Source: Diplonema japonicum
Taxonomy: Eukaryota > Euglenozoa > Diplonemea > Diplonemida > Diplonemidae
Length of the DNA stretch: 64,000 nucleotides
Direction: 5' to 3'
Assembly (NCBI GenBank): GCA_964019335.1
Contig: OZ025691.1
Span: 484,998 to 548,997, forward strand
Below are positions 8,647 through 18,022 of this stretch, piece after piece; the first letter of the stretch is position 1; each line of letters opens with the position of its first letter. Made by a program: the position numbers and the translations under genes. The notes below the pieces were generated by a model that did no database searches, was not told the origin of the DNA, and saw only the letters and a program-made list of their open reading frames with translations.

Positions 8647-10983
8647 ATGATACGGCATCGATTGAAGGTGGTAGTGGGACGCCAGGTGAGGCTTTTTGGA
8701 GAGAATGTAAGGGAGGCAAAAGGAGGAATGGGTTGGGTTGAGGAGCCGGGTGACACCGCCATCGGATCGAAGGCGAGGAATTTCAGAGGGCAGGCGAACC
8801 TGCCAACTGCGACGGAAGGGCGAGTAATTGAGCTGCAGGACTCGGAAGTAAGGAAGAAGGTTGTAGTATCGCAGGATCACCCTGACATGGTGCTGACCAG
8901 GATGGACTTGGACCAAGGATATTTCTTTCAAGAAGAGGATGAGATAGGGCACCCGCCTATTCCTAACGAGCTGGTGGAAAGCTCTCTCAGCGGTACAGAC
9001 ATGCGACACGCTGCTGCAGGTGAGTACCTCGTCCCGCAGGAATGGGAAGAGCTGGGAGTGTCATCCGAGATGCAGCAGATTGCCAAGGATTGGATCGGGA
9101 CAAAACCCTCGACCATCCAGAAGGACATCATCCCAGCAATGCTGAAGCTCAAAGACCGCGACATCATCTACTCCTCTGTGACAGGGTCTGGGAAGACCAT
9201 GGCATACATCCTTGCGCTGCTGCAGCTCGTCTCGGAAGAAGAGAGGGGTATTAGTCTAGTACTGGTGCCATCAAGGGAACTTGCGCTTCAGGTTTATTCG
9301 CACTGCCTGCGGTGGAGCGAAAAAGGCGCAAAATTCAACAGAAACGACAAAGAATGGCTGCAAATCCACTTGCAGGACCCTAATGAGGACATGCAGCGGC
9401 TTCATGATGATTACAAACGGCTGCAGAGCACTTGGTACGGCGGTGCACGGGTTGTGATTGCCCAGCCTGAAAGGTGGGCGGACTACTTGCTGCACTGGAG
9501 GCTGACCGTCCCCATCAGGCGCGTCGTCATCGACGAGGCTTTCACATGCTTCGACCCCATCGATGCCACGAAGGCCCCGCTTTCAAAGCGACAACACAGG
9601 GACATCAACCCCAACCCTACTGATATTATAATGTCATACTACTTAGCTTTCCCTGCCTTCAAGACACTCATGCGTGCACAAGTGATTTTGCTGACCGCTA
9701 CATTCACTGAGGCACTTCAAAAGCATGTTGTAAGGTACCTGAAGGCGAACCAGTGGACACATCTCACAACACGTCAGCTCATTCCCCCTCACATCGAGTA
9801 CTCCTTCTTGCCCGTGCCTGAGGATAGGCTGGTCTCTACCTTCCTCAGTACAGCCTTTGAGATGAACCCTTCTCGTGCTGTGGTGTTCGTTGACGACGAC
9901 GAATCCATCGAACGTGTCTACGAGAACATGGTGGAGGCTGGAATGAATGTCAGAATGTTCGATCTGGGGGATGGGAAGCTGCCGCCCTTCCAGGACTACT
10001 CGTGGCAGTATCTGCTGCTAAGAGAGCAGGTGGCCTACGGTCTGGACATCAAAAACGTGAGCCATGTGTTCATCACGCACTGCCCTTCCTCGATGGAGGC
10101 GTTCTGCCACATGGCAGGGCGGACAGGCAGGTTTGGCAACATGGGGAAGGTAGTGAGCTTCATAGAAAACACGGACAAGCTACAGTGGCACGCACAGATG
10201 CACTTGCTTGATATCAAGATTGGGTCTGAAAACGGTGCTGACATCGAAGAGGAGGTGACGAACGAGATAGCATTGATGGCAGAAGAGGAGCAGAGGTCTG
10301 CACTTGTCGAGAACGAGATACGGATCAGTAACCGTGTCATGAAGAAGAAGAAACTGTTGTACACACTTGCGAGGCAGAAAGGAGAGCTATGGAAAGCGGA
10401 GGCCCCTGTGGGGTCCATAGCACGTGTGCTGGAGGAGAATGTGCAGGCCACTCCGGTGGGGTCGATGGCACCTGATGAGATCGATGCATGGAGGGAGGAG
10501 CAAAGGAGGGAGTTTCAAAGAGTCGCAGGGCAACACGAAATAGTGGTGCACAGCGAACGTCGTCTTCAATATAAGGAAATGAACATCGACCCCTTGGAAC
10601 GCTACGGGCTCGCAAAGGGATTCAAGCACGTCAATAATTTCAAAGGACTGAAGAAGCGGTACGAGAAGAGCGTCAAGTTGACTCGAAGCAAATTTTCCAT
10701 AGTGAGGGAATGGTCGAACAAGAGGCTTATGGCCAACTTCAACACAGTCCAGCTGGCGCCTGATGGCTCCGACCCCAGCCCTACAATGCCCCCCGTCTCC
10801 CGCAAGATTAGCAACGATGGGAGCTACAAAAAATGGGCAAACTTCCGTGACCTCCCGCCTTACCCTGGGTACCAGGTACTGAAGCACGAGGGGAGGTTTG
10901 ACCACGATGCCTTCGAAGAAGATGCGAAGAAATACGATGCGAGCACAGAGGACGTCCAGCACATGAGGTCTATTAAGGAGTGA
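8647..10983 (+). CDS. DEAD-box-like ATP-dependent RNA helicase, probably mitochondrial
   Basis: A single exon of 778 aa. The first 30 residues (MIRHRLKVVVGRQVRLFGEN...) are basic and hydrophobic without acidic residues until position 19, consistent with a mitochondrial presequence. Helicase motifs in order: PSTIQ (154-158), Walker A TGSGKT (179-184), PSRELALQ (208-215), motif II DEAF (296-299), motif III TATF (350-353), GLDI (465-468), motif VI HMAGRTGR (488-495). Motif II has Phe in place of the last Asp, motif III is TAT rather than SAT, and motif VI starts HM rather than HR, so the protein is divergent, but the Walker residues are kept. A 280-residue C-terminal extension is highly charged. 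RNA unwinding or remodelling in mitochondrial ribosome assembly or RNA processing is a plausible but unproven role. A CAG lies 13 nt before the ATG. Confidence 0.85.
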   Translation: MIRHRLKVVVGRQVRLFGENVREAKGGMGWVEEPGDTAIGSKARNFRGQANLPTATEGRVIELQDSEVRKKVVVSQDHPDMVLTRMDLDQGYFFQEEDEIGHPPIPNELVESSLSGTDMRHAAAGEYLVPQEWEELGVSSEMQQIAKDWIGTKPSTIQKDIIPAMLKLKDRDIIYSSVTGSGKTMAYILALLQLVSEEERGISLVLVPSRELALQVYSHCLRWSEKGAKFNRNDKEWLQIHLQDPNEDMQRLHDDYKRLQSTWYGGARVVIAQPERWADYLLHWRLTVPIRRVVIDEAFTCFDPIDATKAPLSKRQHRDINPNPTDIIMSYYLAFPAFKTLMRAQVILLTATFTEALQKHVVRYLKANQWTHLTTRQLIPPHIEYSFLPVPEDRLVSTFLSTAFEMNPSRAVVFVDDDESIERVYENMVEAGMNVRMFDLGDGKLPPFQDYSWQYLLLREQVAYGLDIKNVSHVFITHCPSSMEAFCHMAGRTGRFGNMGKVVSFIENTDKLQWHAQMHLLDIKIGSENGADIEEEVTNEIALMAEEEQRSALVENEIRISNRVMKKKKLLYTLARQKGELWKAEAPVGSIARVLEENVQATPVGSMAPDEIDAWREEQRREFQRVAGQHEIVVHSERRLQYKEMNIDPLERYGLAKGFKHVNNFKGLKKRYEKSVKLTRSKFSIVREWSNKRLMANFNTVQLAPDGSDPSPTMPPVSRKISNDGSYKKWANFRDLPPYPGYQVLKHEGRFDHDAFEEDAKKYDASTEDVQHMRSIKE

Positions 10984-10997
10984 TCAGACTGACTTTA

Positions 10998-11017
10998 TTG
11001 TTTTCTTCTTCTTTTAG
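10998..11017 (+). promoter_or_regulatory. Putative trans-splice acceptor of the serine dehydratase gene
   Basis: An almost pure pyrimidine run (TTGTTTTCTTCTTCTTTTAG) follows the helicase stop codon by 14 nt and ends in AG 8 nt before ATG 11026. The whole gap between the two genes is 42 bp. The site supports choosing 11026 over the in-frame ATG at 11053. Confidence 0.45.
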
Positions 11018-11025
11018 TTCTTCTT

Positions 11026-12051
11026 ATGTTTAATCTGCCTCCAGTAGCCAACATGGAGCCTCTGCATGTGAAGACGCCGTATCAGAAATCTGATGTGTTG
11101 AGTAAGTGCGGTCCGGAGGTGTACATGAAGCTCGATCTTCTGCAGGCATCTGGGTCGTTCAAGGACAGGGGCATGTTGAGACTCTGCCAGGAGCACAAGA
11201 AGAATGGTGTCACAAAGCTGGTGTCATCAAGCGGTGGGAATGCCGGTCTCGCAGTGGCCTACAGTGGGAAGCGTCTTGGTCTGAAGGCGCACGTTGTGGT
11301 GCCCACCACCACGAAGCGAATCATGGTGGAAAAGATCATTGCGATGGGCGCCACGGCACAGATACACGGCGAGAACTGGAATGCGGCGGATGAGCTTGCG
11401 AGGAAGCTGGCGACAGAGCCAGGAACGGCCTACTGCCATCCCTTCGACCACCCAATGGTGTGGACAGGACACTCTTCCATCATAGATGAGATAAAGGAGC
11501 AGGGCCCAAAGCCTGACGCTATTATCTGCGCAGTGGGTGGTGGTGGGCTTATGGCCGGGCTGCTGGAAGGGCTAAAAAGGAACGGGTGGGATGACGTGGA
11601 AGTACTCGCCGTTGAGGCGAAGGGCGCGGAGTCTCTCCATAAGGCGATGGAGGCTGGTAAGCTTGTGGCCCTGCCTGCCATCACATCTATTTGCACCTCG
11701 ATGGGGGCTCTGAAGGTCGCCGAAGGGTGTTTCGAACGTGCGAAGGAAGGAAAGGTGTCCTCTGTTGTGGTGGAAGACAAGCAAGCGGTGGCGGCACTGC
11801 TTAGCTTTGCAGACGATCATAGGTATGTCCTGCTTTGGGGCGCGCAATGCAAACAGGATGCTGGTGGAGCCGTCCTGTGCGGCATCACTGTCGTTGTGCT
11901 ACGATGCTGATCTGCGGGAGCATGTCAAAAAGTACAACACCATTGCTGTGGTATGATTTGTTGTTTAAGTGACATACGACAGATTGTGTGTGGCGGCAGT
12001 GCGTGCACAATGGAGCTCATCCAGAAATGGAAAACCGACTTCGATCTCTAA
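11026..12051 (+). CDS. L-serine/L-threonine dehydratase (PLP-dependent)
   Basis: Three exons (11026-11822, 11857-11950, 11983-12051; introns 34 and 32 nt) give 319 aa, the size of animal SDS. The enzyme deaminates serine to pyruvate, and usually threonine to 2-oxobutyrate. The PLP lysine is K46 in ASGSFKDRG. The phosphate-binding glycine loop is SSSGGNAG and the second is AVGGGGLMAG. The C-terminus RMLVEPSCAASL and VIVCGGSACT matches the fold-type II dehydratase end. No ACT regulatory domain is present, which fits SDS/SDSL rather than biosynthetic threonine deaminase. It has no obvious targeting peptide, so is probably cytosolic. The in-frame ATG 11053 would give 310 aa. Confidence 0.93.
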
Positions 12052-12532
12052 GCCGGGTAAGTAGTGCCGAGTGCCGCTATTGTGTCTTACTAAAAGAGAC
12101 GGCGAGGAGGAGGGGAGGAAAGAATGAAGATCCTGGAAACGAACCGCCATGCACGTGGCCGCTTCATGCCTTTGCGTTGTTCGCTCGAACGGACCATGCC
12201 AAGTGGCCCTCTGGCTGCTTTCGTCATCCACATACTTTGTTTCATTTGTTCGCCCCCCCATTTTTATTTCCCCCTGAACACTCCTGATTGTAAGCTGAGG
12301 TCCGTTGCTGTCTTTTTTTTTTTTTGTGTGTGGTACAATTAAAAACAGTGCGAAATACAAAATTTGGGCATTTCTTTTTAGATTAGGTCCCCTGCCGTAG
12401 CATGATTTTCTTTTTTGTTTTTTTTCGAAAAGCCACCAGGTTCTGAGTAGCTTCCGTACCCTCGGTCAAAACGGCGTCCTGTTGAATTCTGTTTTTCAAA
12501 GGGAAAAAAAAAAAAAGAACTTATGTTTCGCG
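12052..12532. other. Intergenic region without a recognisable gene
   Basis: 481 bp. The first half is of mixed composition with no ORF that joins sensibly to either neighbour. The second half has T-runs (12311-12324, 12410-12425) and an A-run (12505-12517). A C-rich patch occurs near 12250. No tRNA-like B box or other RNA gene was seen. A CAAAG at 12497-12501 after a T-rich stretch could be the acceptor for the next gene, but an out-of-frame ATG (12521) intervenes. Confidence 0.5.
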
Positions 12533-14359
12533 ATGAGTAATGCAACCAGCAACGCTTATGATCAGCTCCATCTACATTGGTTCGACTATGCGAGTGCAGT
12601 GGTATGGTTCTCCTTTTTTTTAAGATCTTTTTTCCAGGTTGTGTTTATCTTAGCAGTGGGGATTACCGTGAAGTCGTGGAGGGGGCAAGAAAACAATGTG
12701 TACTCGTACTTCTTGGGGGGGCGGACGGCGCCATGGTGGGTTGTGGGGTTCTCCCTGTTCAGCTACGGAACGGGTGTAGAGTACGCGATGGGGATGACAA
12801 AAGCAGGGTACACAGACGGCATTGCTGCCGGCATCTTCATGTGGGGCTCGATACCACCTCTCCTTGGGCTGGCGTACTTCTTCCTTAAGGAGTACCGCGA
12901 GCTGGACATCATTACACTCCCCACGTTCCTCTTCAAACCTTTCGACGGCACAACGCGACTCATCTTCTCCATCTTCACGCTCCTCTTGTCTGTGATGCGG
13001 ATTGCCATCGCCCTGCACTCCTACAGCATCCTTCTCGAGGGCCTTCTGGGCTACAACACGACAGCCACAAAGCTTGTCATGATCATCGTGATCGAGGTCT
13101 ACGTGGTGACAGGTGGCCTCAAGGCTGTCATGCAAACAGAAGTCATGCAGTCTGTCCTTCTCATCGTCTTTTCCCTCGTCCTCTCCATCAAGATCATCCA
13201 CGATGTTGGCGGCATCGAGACATTGAAGAGCAACCTCAGCAGGAATCAGACAAGGCTCTTCCAATCCGCCAGCGACGACACCTATCCCTGGCCTGGTGTG
13301 GTATTCGGTTTCCCCATCGAGGCCATGGTGCTCTGGAGCTGCAACCAGGTCATCACGCAGAAGGCCCTCGCCGCAGAAGACGACTACCATGCCAAGATGG
13401 GGTGTATTTTCTGTTGCTTCCTCAACCTCCTACCACCCTTCCTGTTCGTCATCCCGGGCATGGCCCTCCAGGTCGATAGACCACACGTCAACCCAAGCGA
13501 TGCCTATGAGGTTCTCATCGAAGAGTACATGCCTTCAGGCACACGCGGTTTCCTTCTGGCTGCTCTCACGTGCTCGCTAGCTACGAGCATAGCATCCGTG
13601 CTCAGTGCGTGCACTGCCATACTCACTATCGATGTACTTGAGCACCTGAATCTTTTCCGCCATGCGAGGACAGCACTGCTGCAAGAGAATAAGAACCTTG
13701 CGGGACGGTTGGGGACCTTACTTGTGGCCCTTGCGGGGTTCTCGTGGTCTTACGCAGTGCCGTCCGTCGCCTCCAATCAGTGGGACTACATCCTCTCGAG
13801 TTCAATTTTTTCGGCAGCTGTGTTTGCGGCGTTCCTGTCCGCATATTTGTTCGGGGGGTGGTGGTCCATGAAGTCGGCAGCGGTGACAGGGATGCTTGCG
13901 CTTGGGCTGGTGATGGGGCTGTTAAGAATGGTGCTGGATGAGATGAAAATAAGTGGGCGCAGCCTTCCAGGTGGGGTCTCCTGGTACGTGGACGTGAACT
14001 TTTTCCTGCTGACGGCAGGGTTGTTCGTAGTCTACATGAGTGGGATGCTGCTGGCTACAAGGCTGATAGAGCACTTAGAGTGGAGCAGCAACATGGTGCA
14101 GCTGGAACCTGACGCAATGACTGAGATTGGGGACACGTTACCTGAGTCCGAGGCGGGAGAGCCCACAGAAGTGTGTAGCATCCTCACCGAGACCCACAGG
14201 AAGGGGGCCTACGACGACATCGAGGATGATTTCGAAGGCACCGTCGTAGCCTCTGAGATTTACGACGCGCAACGTGATAAATACCGGTTGTTCGCTACCA
14301 ATGCCATGGCTTGTCTTGCGCTCATCGCCTTTCTTATCATCCTCGCAGTCTGGTTTTAA
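12533..14359 (+). CDS. Sodium:solute symporter (SSF/SLC5-like)
   Basis: Two exons (12533-12601, 12638-14359) give 596 aa. The 36-nt intron 12602-12637 is in frame and has no stop, but splicing restores a continuous first membrane segment (DYASAVVVFILAVGITV), as expected in SSF proteins. Further landmarks are NNVYSYFLGGRTAPWW after helix 1, the SSF-type segment YVVTGGLKAVMQTEVMQS, and about 13 hydrophobic segments in all. A C-terminal acidic cytosolic stretch (14100-14280) precedes a last membrane helix ending at the TAA. SSF proteins couple uptake of sugars, amino acids, choline, anions or urea to Na+ entry; the substrate here cannot be told from sequence. Confidence 0.9.
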   Translation: MSNATSNAYDQLHLHWFDYASAVVWFSFFLRSFFQVVFILAVGITVKSWRGQENNVYSYFLGGRTAPWWVVGFSLFSYGTGVEYAMGMTKAGYTDGIAAGIFMWGSIPPLLGLAYFFLKEYRELDIITLPTFLFKPFDGTTRLIFSIFTLLLSVMRIAIALHSYSILLEGLLGYNTTATKLVMIIVIEVYVVTGGLKAVMQTEVMQSVLLIVFSLVLSIKIIHDVGGIETLKSNLSRNQTRLFQSASDDTYPWPGVVFGFPIEAMVLWSCNQVITQKALAAEDDYHAKMGCIFCCFLNLLPPFLFVIPGMALQVDRPHVNPSDAYEVLIEEYMPSGTRGFLLAALTCSLATSIASVLSACTAILTIDVLEHLNLFRHARTALLQENKNLAGRLGTLLVALAGFSWSYAVPSVASNQWDYILSSSIFSAAVFAAFLSAYLFGGWWSMKSAAVTGMLALGLVMGLLRMVLDEMKISGRSLPGGVSWYVDVNFFLLTAGLFVVYMSGMLLATRLIEHLEWSSNMVQLEPDAMTEIGDTLPESEAGEPTEVCSILTETHRKGAYDDIEDDFEGTVVASEIYDAQRDKYRLFATNAMACLALIAFLIILAVWF

Positions 14360-15099
14360 TCCAGTCTTTTGCCTTTTTTTCCCTTCAAGTGTTTACCCTC
14401 ATATCTCTAAGTGTACTATAAACCTCACGTGATGAATGCATAAGACGTGCCCTTTTTGATCCTTGCAATGTGATTGATGGGTCGTAGCTAACCACTTTGT
14501 TTCCTTTCATAGTGGAATTTCTTTATAATATTGAAATACGAAAGCACAATAATTGTAAATGAATTGTTATTAGCGAATAAGGTCTCGAGGCTTAAGTCGA
14601 ACCTGAAAGAGCTTTTTGTTTTTTTTTGAGCGGGGTTGACACACCTTAGAGATATGAGGGGATGTTTTCTTTTTTGTTCTTTCGCTCTTTGTATAGTGCC
14701 TTTCCTTTAGGGGAATGAAAAAACGCCTCGCTGTGGAATATCGAAGGGGGTCAGTTCCCCCTTCTCCCTTTTTTTTCTTTCCGTTCTGTGGGCAAGACGA
14801 TCTCAACAAATGAGCAAGGCCACCAGGACACATGATGTCCCGAACTGAAATAGATGAAGGAAACAAGAGGGGTGGGAAAGGGTATTCTTTGTGGGCTGAA
14901 CTATGTCTTTTTTTGTTTTGTTTGTCTTCGTACGCTTTGTCAACGCCCCGCACCATTCCCCCCGATTTGTCTAGCTGGCGCTAGGCCACATATCTCTTGT
15001 TCAAATATGTTACTCAATCTACTCCTTTCCCTTTTGTGTTTGTTGCTTTGTTGTACTTGTTTCCGCCATTTCTATACCTTTCTACAAAGCCCTGCAAAG
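14360..15099. other. Intergenic region of about 740 bp
   Basis: There is no supported gene. The long reading frame that continues upstream of the next gene (from about 14854) is T-rich, its leading part is not protein-like, and I treat it as untranslated. The region contains the inverted repeat described separately (14396-14660), several T-runs, and at 15063-15089 a pyrimidine-rich tract ending AAAG, 10 nt before the next ATG. Confidence 0.5.
14396..14660. repeat. Inverted repeat, 16-bp perfect arms, 265 bp end to end
   Basis: The left arm CCCTCATATCTCTAAG (14396-14411) is the exact reverse complement of 14645-14660. With a 1-nt bulge the arms extend to 14396-14414 and 14641-14660. The 226-bp interior is A+T-rich and non-coding. 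I see no clear target-site duplication at the ends. It could be a relic of a small non-autonomous terminal-inverted-repeat element, or a transcribed stem. Confidence 0.5.
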
Positions 15100-16506
15100 A
15101 TGGGGGTTCTGGAGGAGCATGGCGCCTATGAGGTGCAGTCGGAGGCGGTAGAAGAGTGCAGCCGAAGTGTTCATGTGATTGTGATAAGCAGGTACAGCAC
15201 GAAGAAGCAGCGGAAGCGTGGTGAGCGGAGACACCCTTACATCAGTGGCCTGCCAGAGCCCCTGCAGAAACACTTCAACCCCCGGAAGATGGACAGAGAT
15301 AGATTCGAAGAGCCTTACGATGAGCGTGCCGAAGGGTGGTTTGTGCAGCCAGAAGGGGAGTCTGTCAAGCGCGACCTGGATGCCGTATCTCTCCCTGTAG
15401 GCTATGGCAAATGCTATGTGCTGCCCCTCACCACATCCCCCAGCCGTAAGGACTACGAAGGCCTCACCACCCTCAGCAAGAAGTTCTACCGCAGAGTGTG
15501 TTCTTTCCTGCTCGACTTGAACGAGCGCACAATCTACCTCTCCTTCCTCGGTATTGGCATCGGCGGCTTGGTGTGCAAGGGCGCCTTGGGGATGCTCCGC
15601 AGGGAAACATCAGCAATGCGACTATCATTAATTGACCTGCGGCTGCAGTCCTTCGTGACTCTCAACACCCCGCACATGGGAATACGGAGGCCTCCAGAGC
15701 TCGGGAATCTTTGGAAATGGATCCGTCATTGGTGGGTGATGAGCAAGTATGGAATGGTGGGGAGGGAGCTACTATTGGAGGACCCCGACTTCGTGCTGAT
15801 GGAGATGGCGATGCACGACTTGGAGGTGGGGGAAGCCATGGAGTGCTTCAAGACAGTCGCATTTGCAACAACGAAGCACGACAGGTTCTGCCCAGTGGCG
15901 TCGGGGGCCTTGATGGCAGATCCCAAGATGACACCCCTTGGGCAGTATGTGCACCTTTGTGGGAGGACAGAGCACAGCACCGAAGGGATTGCACCGAGGC
16001 TACCTGACCTACGTGACGAGGTGCCAAAGGCAGGTGCACTTCCATGGATGGTGCAAGAAGAGGTACAGGGGGTTGTGTGTGAGTCTTTGTTTGGGCTTCC
16101 TGTTATATGTTGTTGCGCTTATCTTTTTGTAGCTTTTCAAAGCAGCTACTTTCGAGAGGTGCTGGGGTCTGACACGTTCATGTACGTTCAGCTGGTTATG
16201 TCGTTGGTGCTGCTTGCTGTCCTGTCTGCAATTGGGTATGCTTACGCATCAGGCATGGAAGCCCCCGAGGATAAATACGCGCATCTGGGCGATCCTCACG
16301 GCAAGAGCACTTACTTTAAAGTCGCAACAAGAATGCACAGAACGGCGCCGAATGACAGGCATGCTGAGTTGTGCGTCAACATTGTTAAAGAGGTTCTGAA
16401 CGCAAGATACTTTAGCGAAGCCATCCGTGTGCTTCTGGGACCGTCCCTCAGCGAGGAGCGGGCTGTGCTTCGGGCTGCTCGCTTGCTAGATCTTAAGACT
16501 GAATAA
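15100..16506 (+). CDS. ROG1/FAM135-like (DUF676) alpha/beta hydrolase, serine nucleophile missing
   Basis: A single exon of 468 aa. The hydrolase region runs from about residue 20 to 310. The usual nucleophile elbow G-H-S-x-G-G is here G151-I-G-I-G-G156 in YLSFLGIGIGGLVCKGAL, so Gly replaces the catalytic Ser at 153. Other family landmarks remain: FVTLNTPHMG after the elbow, an Asp in KHDRFCP and a His in RTEHST, positions that would complete a triad. Two hydrophobic segments follow (about residues 325-345 and 362-382), forming a membrane hairpin as in some fungal members. The first could instead be an intron ending TTTTTGTAG at 16131. ROG1-like proteins are putative lipases; this one is probably non-catalytic. 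Confidence 0.7.
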   Translation: MGVLEEHGAYEVQSEAVEECSRSVHVIVISRYSTKKQRKRGERRHPYISGLPEPLQKHFNPRKMDRDRFEEPYDERAEGWFVQPEGESVKRDLDAVSLPVGYGKCYVLPLTTSPSRKDYEGLTTLSKKFYRRVCSFLLDLNERTIYLSFLGIGIGGLVCKGALGMLRRETSAMRLSLIDLRLQSFVTLNTPHMGIRRPPELGNLWKWIRHWWVMSKYGMVGRELLLEDPDFVLMEMAMHDLEVGEAMECFKTVAFATTKHDRFCPVASGALMADPKMTPLGQYVHLCGRTEHSTEGIAPRLPDLRDEVPKAGALPWMVQEEVQGVVCESLFGLPVICCCAYLFVAFQSSYFREVLGSDTFMYVQLVMSLVLLAVLSAIGYAYASGMEAPEDKYAHLGDPHGKSTYFKVATRMHRTAPNDRHAELCVNIVKEVLNARYFSEAIRVLLGPSLSEERAVLRAARLLDLKTE

Positions 16507-16528
16507 GTCACTTTACACGTACCACTTT

Positions 16529-16556
16529 CTTCATTGCTGTCTTCCTATGTACTTAG
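16529..16556 (+). promoter_or_regulatory. Putative trans-splice acceptor of the 66-aa gene
   Basis: A pyrimidine-rich stretch (CTTCATTGCTGTCTTCC) leads to ACTTAG at 16556, 13 nt before ATG 16570. The gap between the neighbouring stop and start codons is 63 bp. Confidence 0.4.
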
Positions 16557-16569
16557 GGCGTTACACAAG

Positions 16570-16801
16570 ATGGGCGTGCAACAGTCTCACACACAAGAAC
16601 CGCCCCACCTGACACTGAAGTCCTTCATGGTACGCAATTCGCACCCCTCACACACCTCAGGAGTTGCGGCACGTGATCAAGCATCACGGTGGATATTGCA
16701 AATCGGGCAACACGAACGACGAAATCCTTAATCAGTCTTGTCTCATGCACAAAGGACATAAGTATGACCCACCTCGTACAGCACACGGACGTGACACGTA
16801 G
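16570..16801 (+). CDS. Small protein of unknown function (66 aa)
   Basis: Two exons (16570-16629, 16661-16801) joined across a 31-nt intron (GTACGC...CTCAG) give 66 aa. Neither exon would be noticed alone. The product starts MGVQQSHTQEPPHLTLKSF and continues MELRHVIKHHGGYCKSG, then NDEILNQSCLMHKGHKYD, ending in a hydrophilic tail. It has two cysteines and many histidines, which might suggest metal or haem binding, but I recognise no family. Both splice sites keep phase 0 and the frame closes with TAG shortly before the next gene's leader. Confidence 0.5.
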
Positions 16802-16957
16802 GTCTTCGTGCATCGCTGACGACGCTTGCTATTGGTGGAAGGCTCCACACCCTGAGCAGATTTAGATTAGGAGATTACACTGTGTGTGATGTGTTATTGT
16901 GTGATCTTGTCTGTGCTGACAAGATTCATCCACAGGAATGAGGCATAAAAAGAAAAC

Positions 16958-17953
16958 ATGAAAGTCTATGACTATGAGCAGCTGTACAAGGAAGAGAGGG
17001 AATCACATATGGTGACCGAGAACCTGTACGCTCGTGCTTTGCGGGAGCTGGAGGAGCTGAAACGGCAGACAGAGACGTCCTTTTACCAACACGACAACAA
17101 TGATGGCAAGTATGAGGGACTGCTGGCAGAGCTGGAGACTGTCCACAAGGCACGTGACGAGCTGGAGGACAAGGTAGTTGATACACAAAGAGCACTGAAG
17201 GAATGTGAAAATGACGTGAGTGAAATGCATGCAAAGTTTGCAGAAGCAGTAGTAACAGCAACACAACAAGCGTCACGGTGCGATGTTGCAGAGCGAGCGG
17301 TCAACAGGATGGAAGCTGTCGTCAGCCAGCTGGAAGCAGATAATAGCAAGCTACGGAACAGCAAAAATGAAGAATTAGATCAATACAAAGAAGACCTTCG
17401 GGAGGTGCAGGCAGAGGTCGTGCTGCTGACGAGCAGGCTGCGTGAGTCGGAGACATCAAGGGTGCAACAAAGTGCGTGTATTTCGGAGCTTACGAAGAAC
17501 GAGCTCCTCATAGATGCTGCGAAACGGAAGTGTGAGCAAGACTTGGCTGCCGCTTCAAAGGAAGTAGAAAAGCTGAGGACCGCAAGCCCGCAGCGTGTGT
17601 TGGCCAATACCGATTTACAGCTCTACGAGGCAATAGACCATAGCTATTCGCAGATGAAGACGGCAGTGCGAATGTGCTTAGACATGGTGACGTCTCTGGA
17701 ACAACAGTCTGCACTCACAAGCAGCAAGCTCGAGGCTCTAACAGTGTGTGTGTTCGACATGAGTAGACAAGACAGGCAGCTAGCACAGGTTGTACAAAAC
17801 ATGTCTGCTACGAGCTATGCTGCCAACCGTAGCACAGCTGAGGTCAAAGAGCTCCAACTCGAAAACGACAGACTAAGCAAGCTCATTGAGCAAGCAGCGT
17901 CACAGATGCTCAGCTTCAACGAGGCTGTGTCACTAGCGGAAGCAAGGTTATGA
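16958..17953 (+). CDS. Coiled-coil protein (331 aa)
   Basis: A single exon starting MKVYDYEQLYKEERESHM. Heptad-rich sequence covers nearly the whole length from about residue 10 to 205 and again from 275 to 325 (for example ELEELKRQ, ELEDKVVDTQRALKE, EELDQYKEDLREVQAEV). No globular domain is recognisable. A structural or cytoskeletal role, such as a flagellar, basal-body or tethering protein, is possible but not shown. An upstream ATG at 16937 opens a seven-codon frame that overlaps the main start as ATGA, which could dampen translation. A CAG at 16933-16935 lies 22 nt upstream of the start. Confidence 0.75.
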   Translation: MKVYDYEQLYKEERESHMVTENLYARALRELEELKRQTETSFYQHDNNDGKYEGLLAELETVHKARDELEDKVVDTQRALKECENDVSEMHAKFAEAVVTATQQASRCDVAERAVNRMEAVVSQLEADNSKLRNSKNEELDQYKEDLREVQAEVVLLTSRLRESETSRVQQSACISELTKNELLIDAAKRKCEQDLAAASKEVEKLRTASPQRVLANTDLQLYEAIDHSYSQMKTAVRMCLDMVTSLEQQSALTSSKLEALTVCVFDMSRQDRQLAQVVQNMSATSYAANRSTAEVKELQLENDRLSKLIEQAASQMLSFNEAVSLAEARL

Positions 17954-17993
17954 TAGATTATTAGATTTATATTTCACTGTCTTCCGTGTACAT

Positions 17994-18012
17994 TTTCATT
18001 TTTTCATAACAG
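17994..18012 (+). promoter_or_regulatory. Putative trans-splice acceptor of the SulP-family gene
   Basis: The run ATTTTCATTTTTTCATAAC ends in AG at 18011-18012, 10 nt before ATG 18023. The gap to the preceding stop codon is only 69 bp. A second CAG follows at 18013-18015. Confidence 0.4.
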
Positions 18013-18022
18013 CAGGAGCGGG

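Noticed and set aside
12650-13390. 246-aa minus-strand frame opposite the SSF symporter
   Set aside because: Antisense shadow of a clearly coding exon; charged low-complexity composition and no domain.
14854-15099. N-terminal extension of the ROG1-like protein
   Set aside because: The sequence is T-rich with cysteine/leucine runs and no ATG context; ATG 15100 lies 10 nt after a plausible acceptor.
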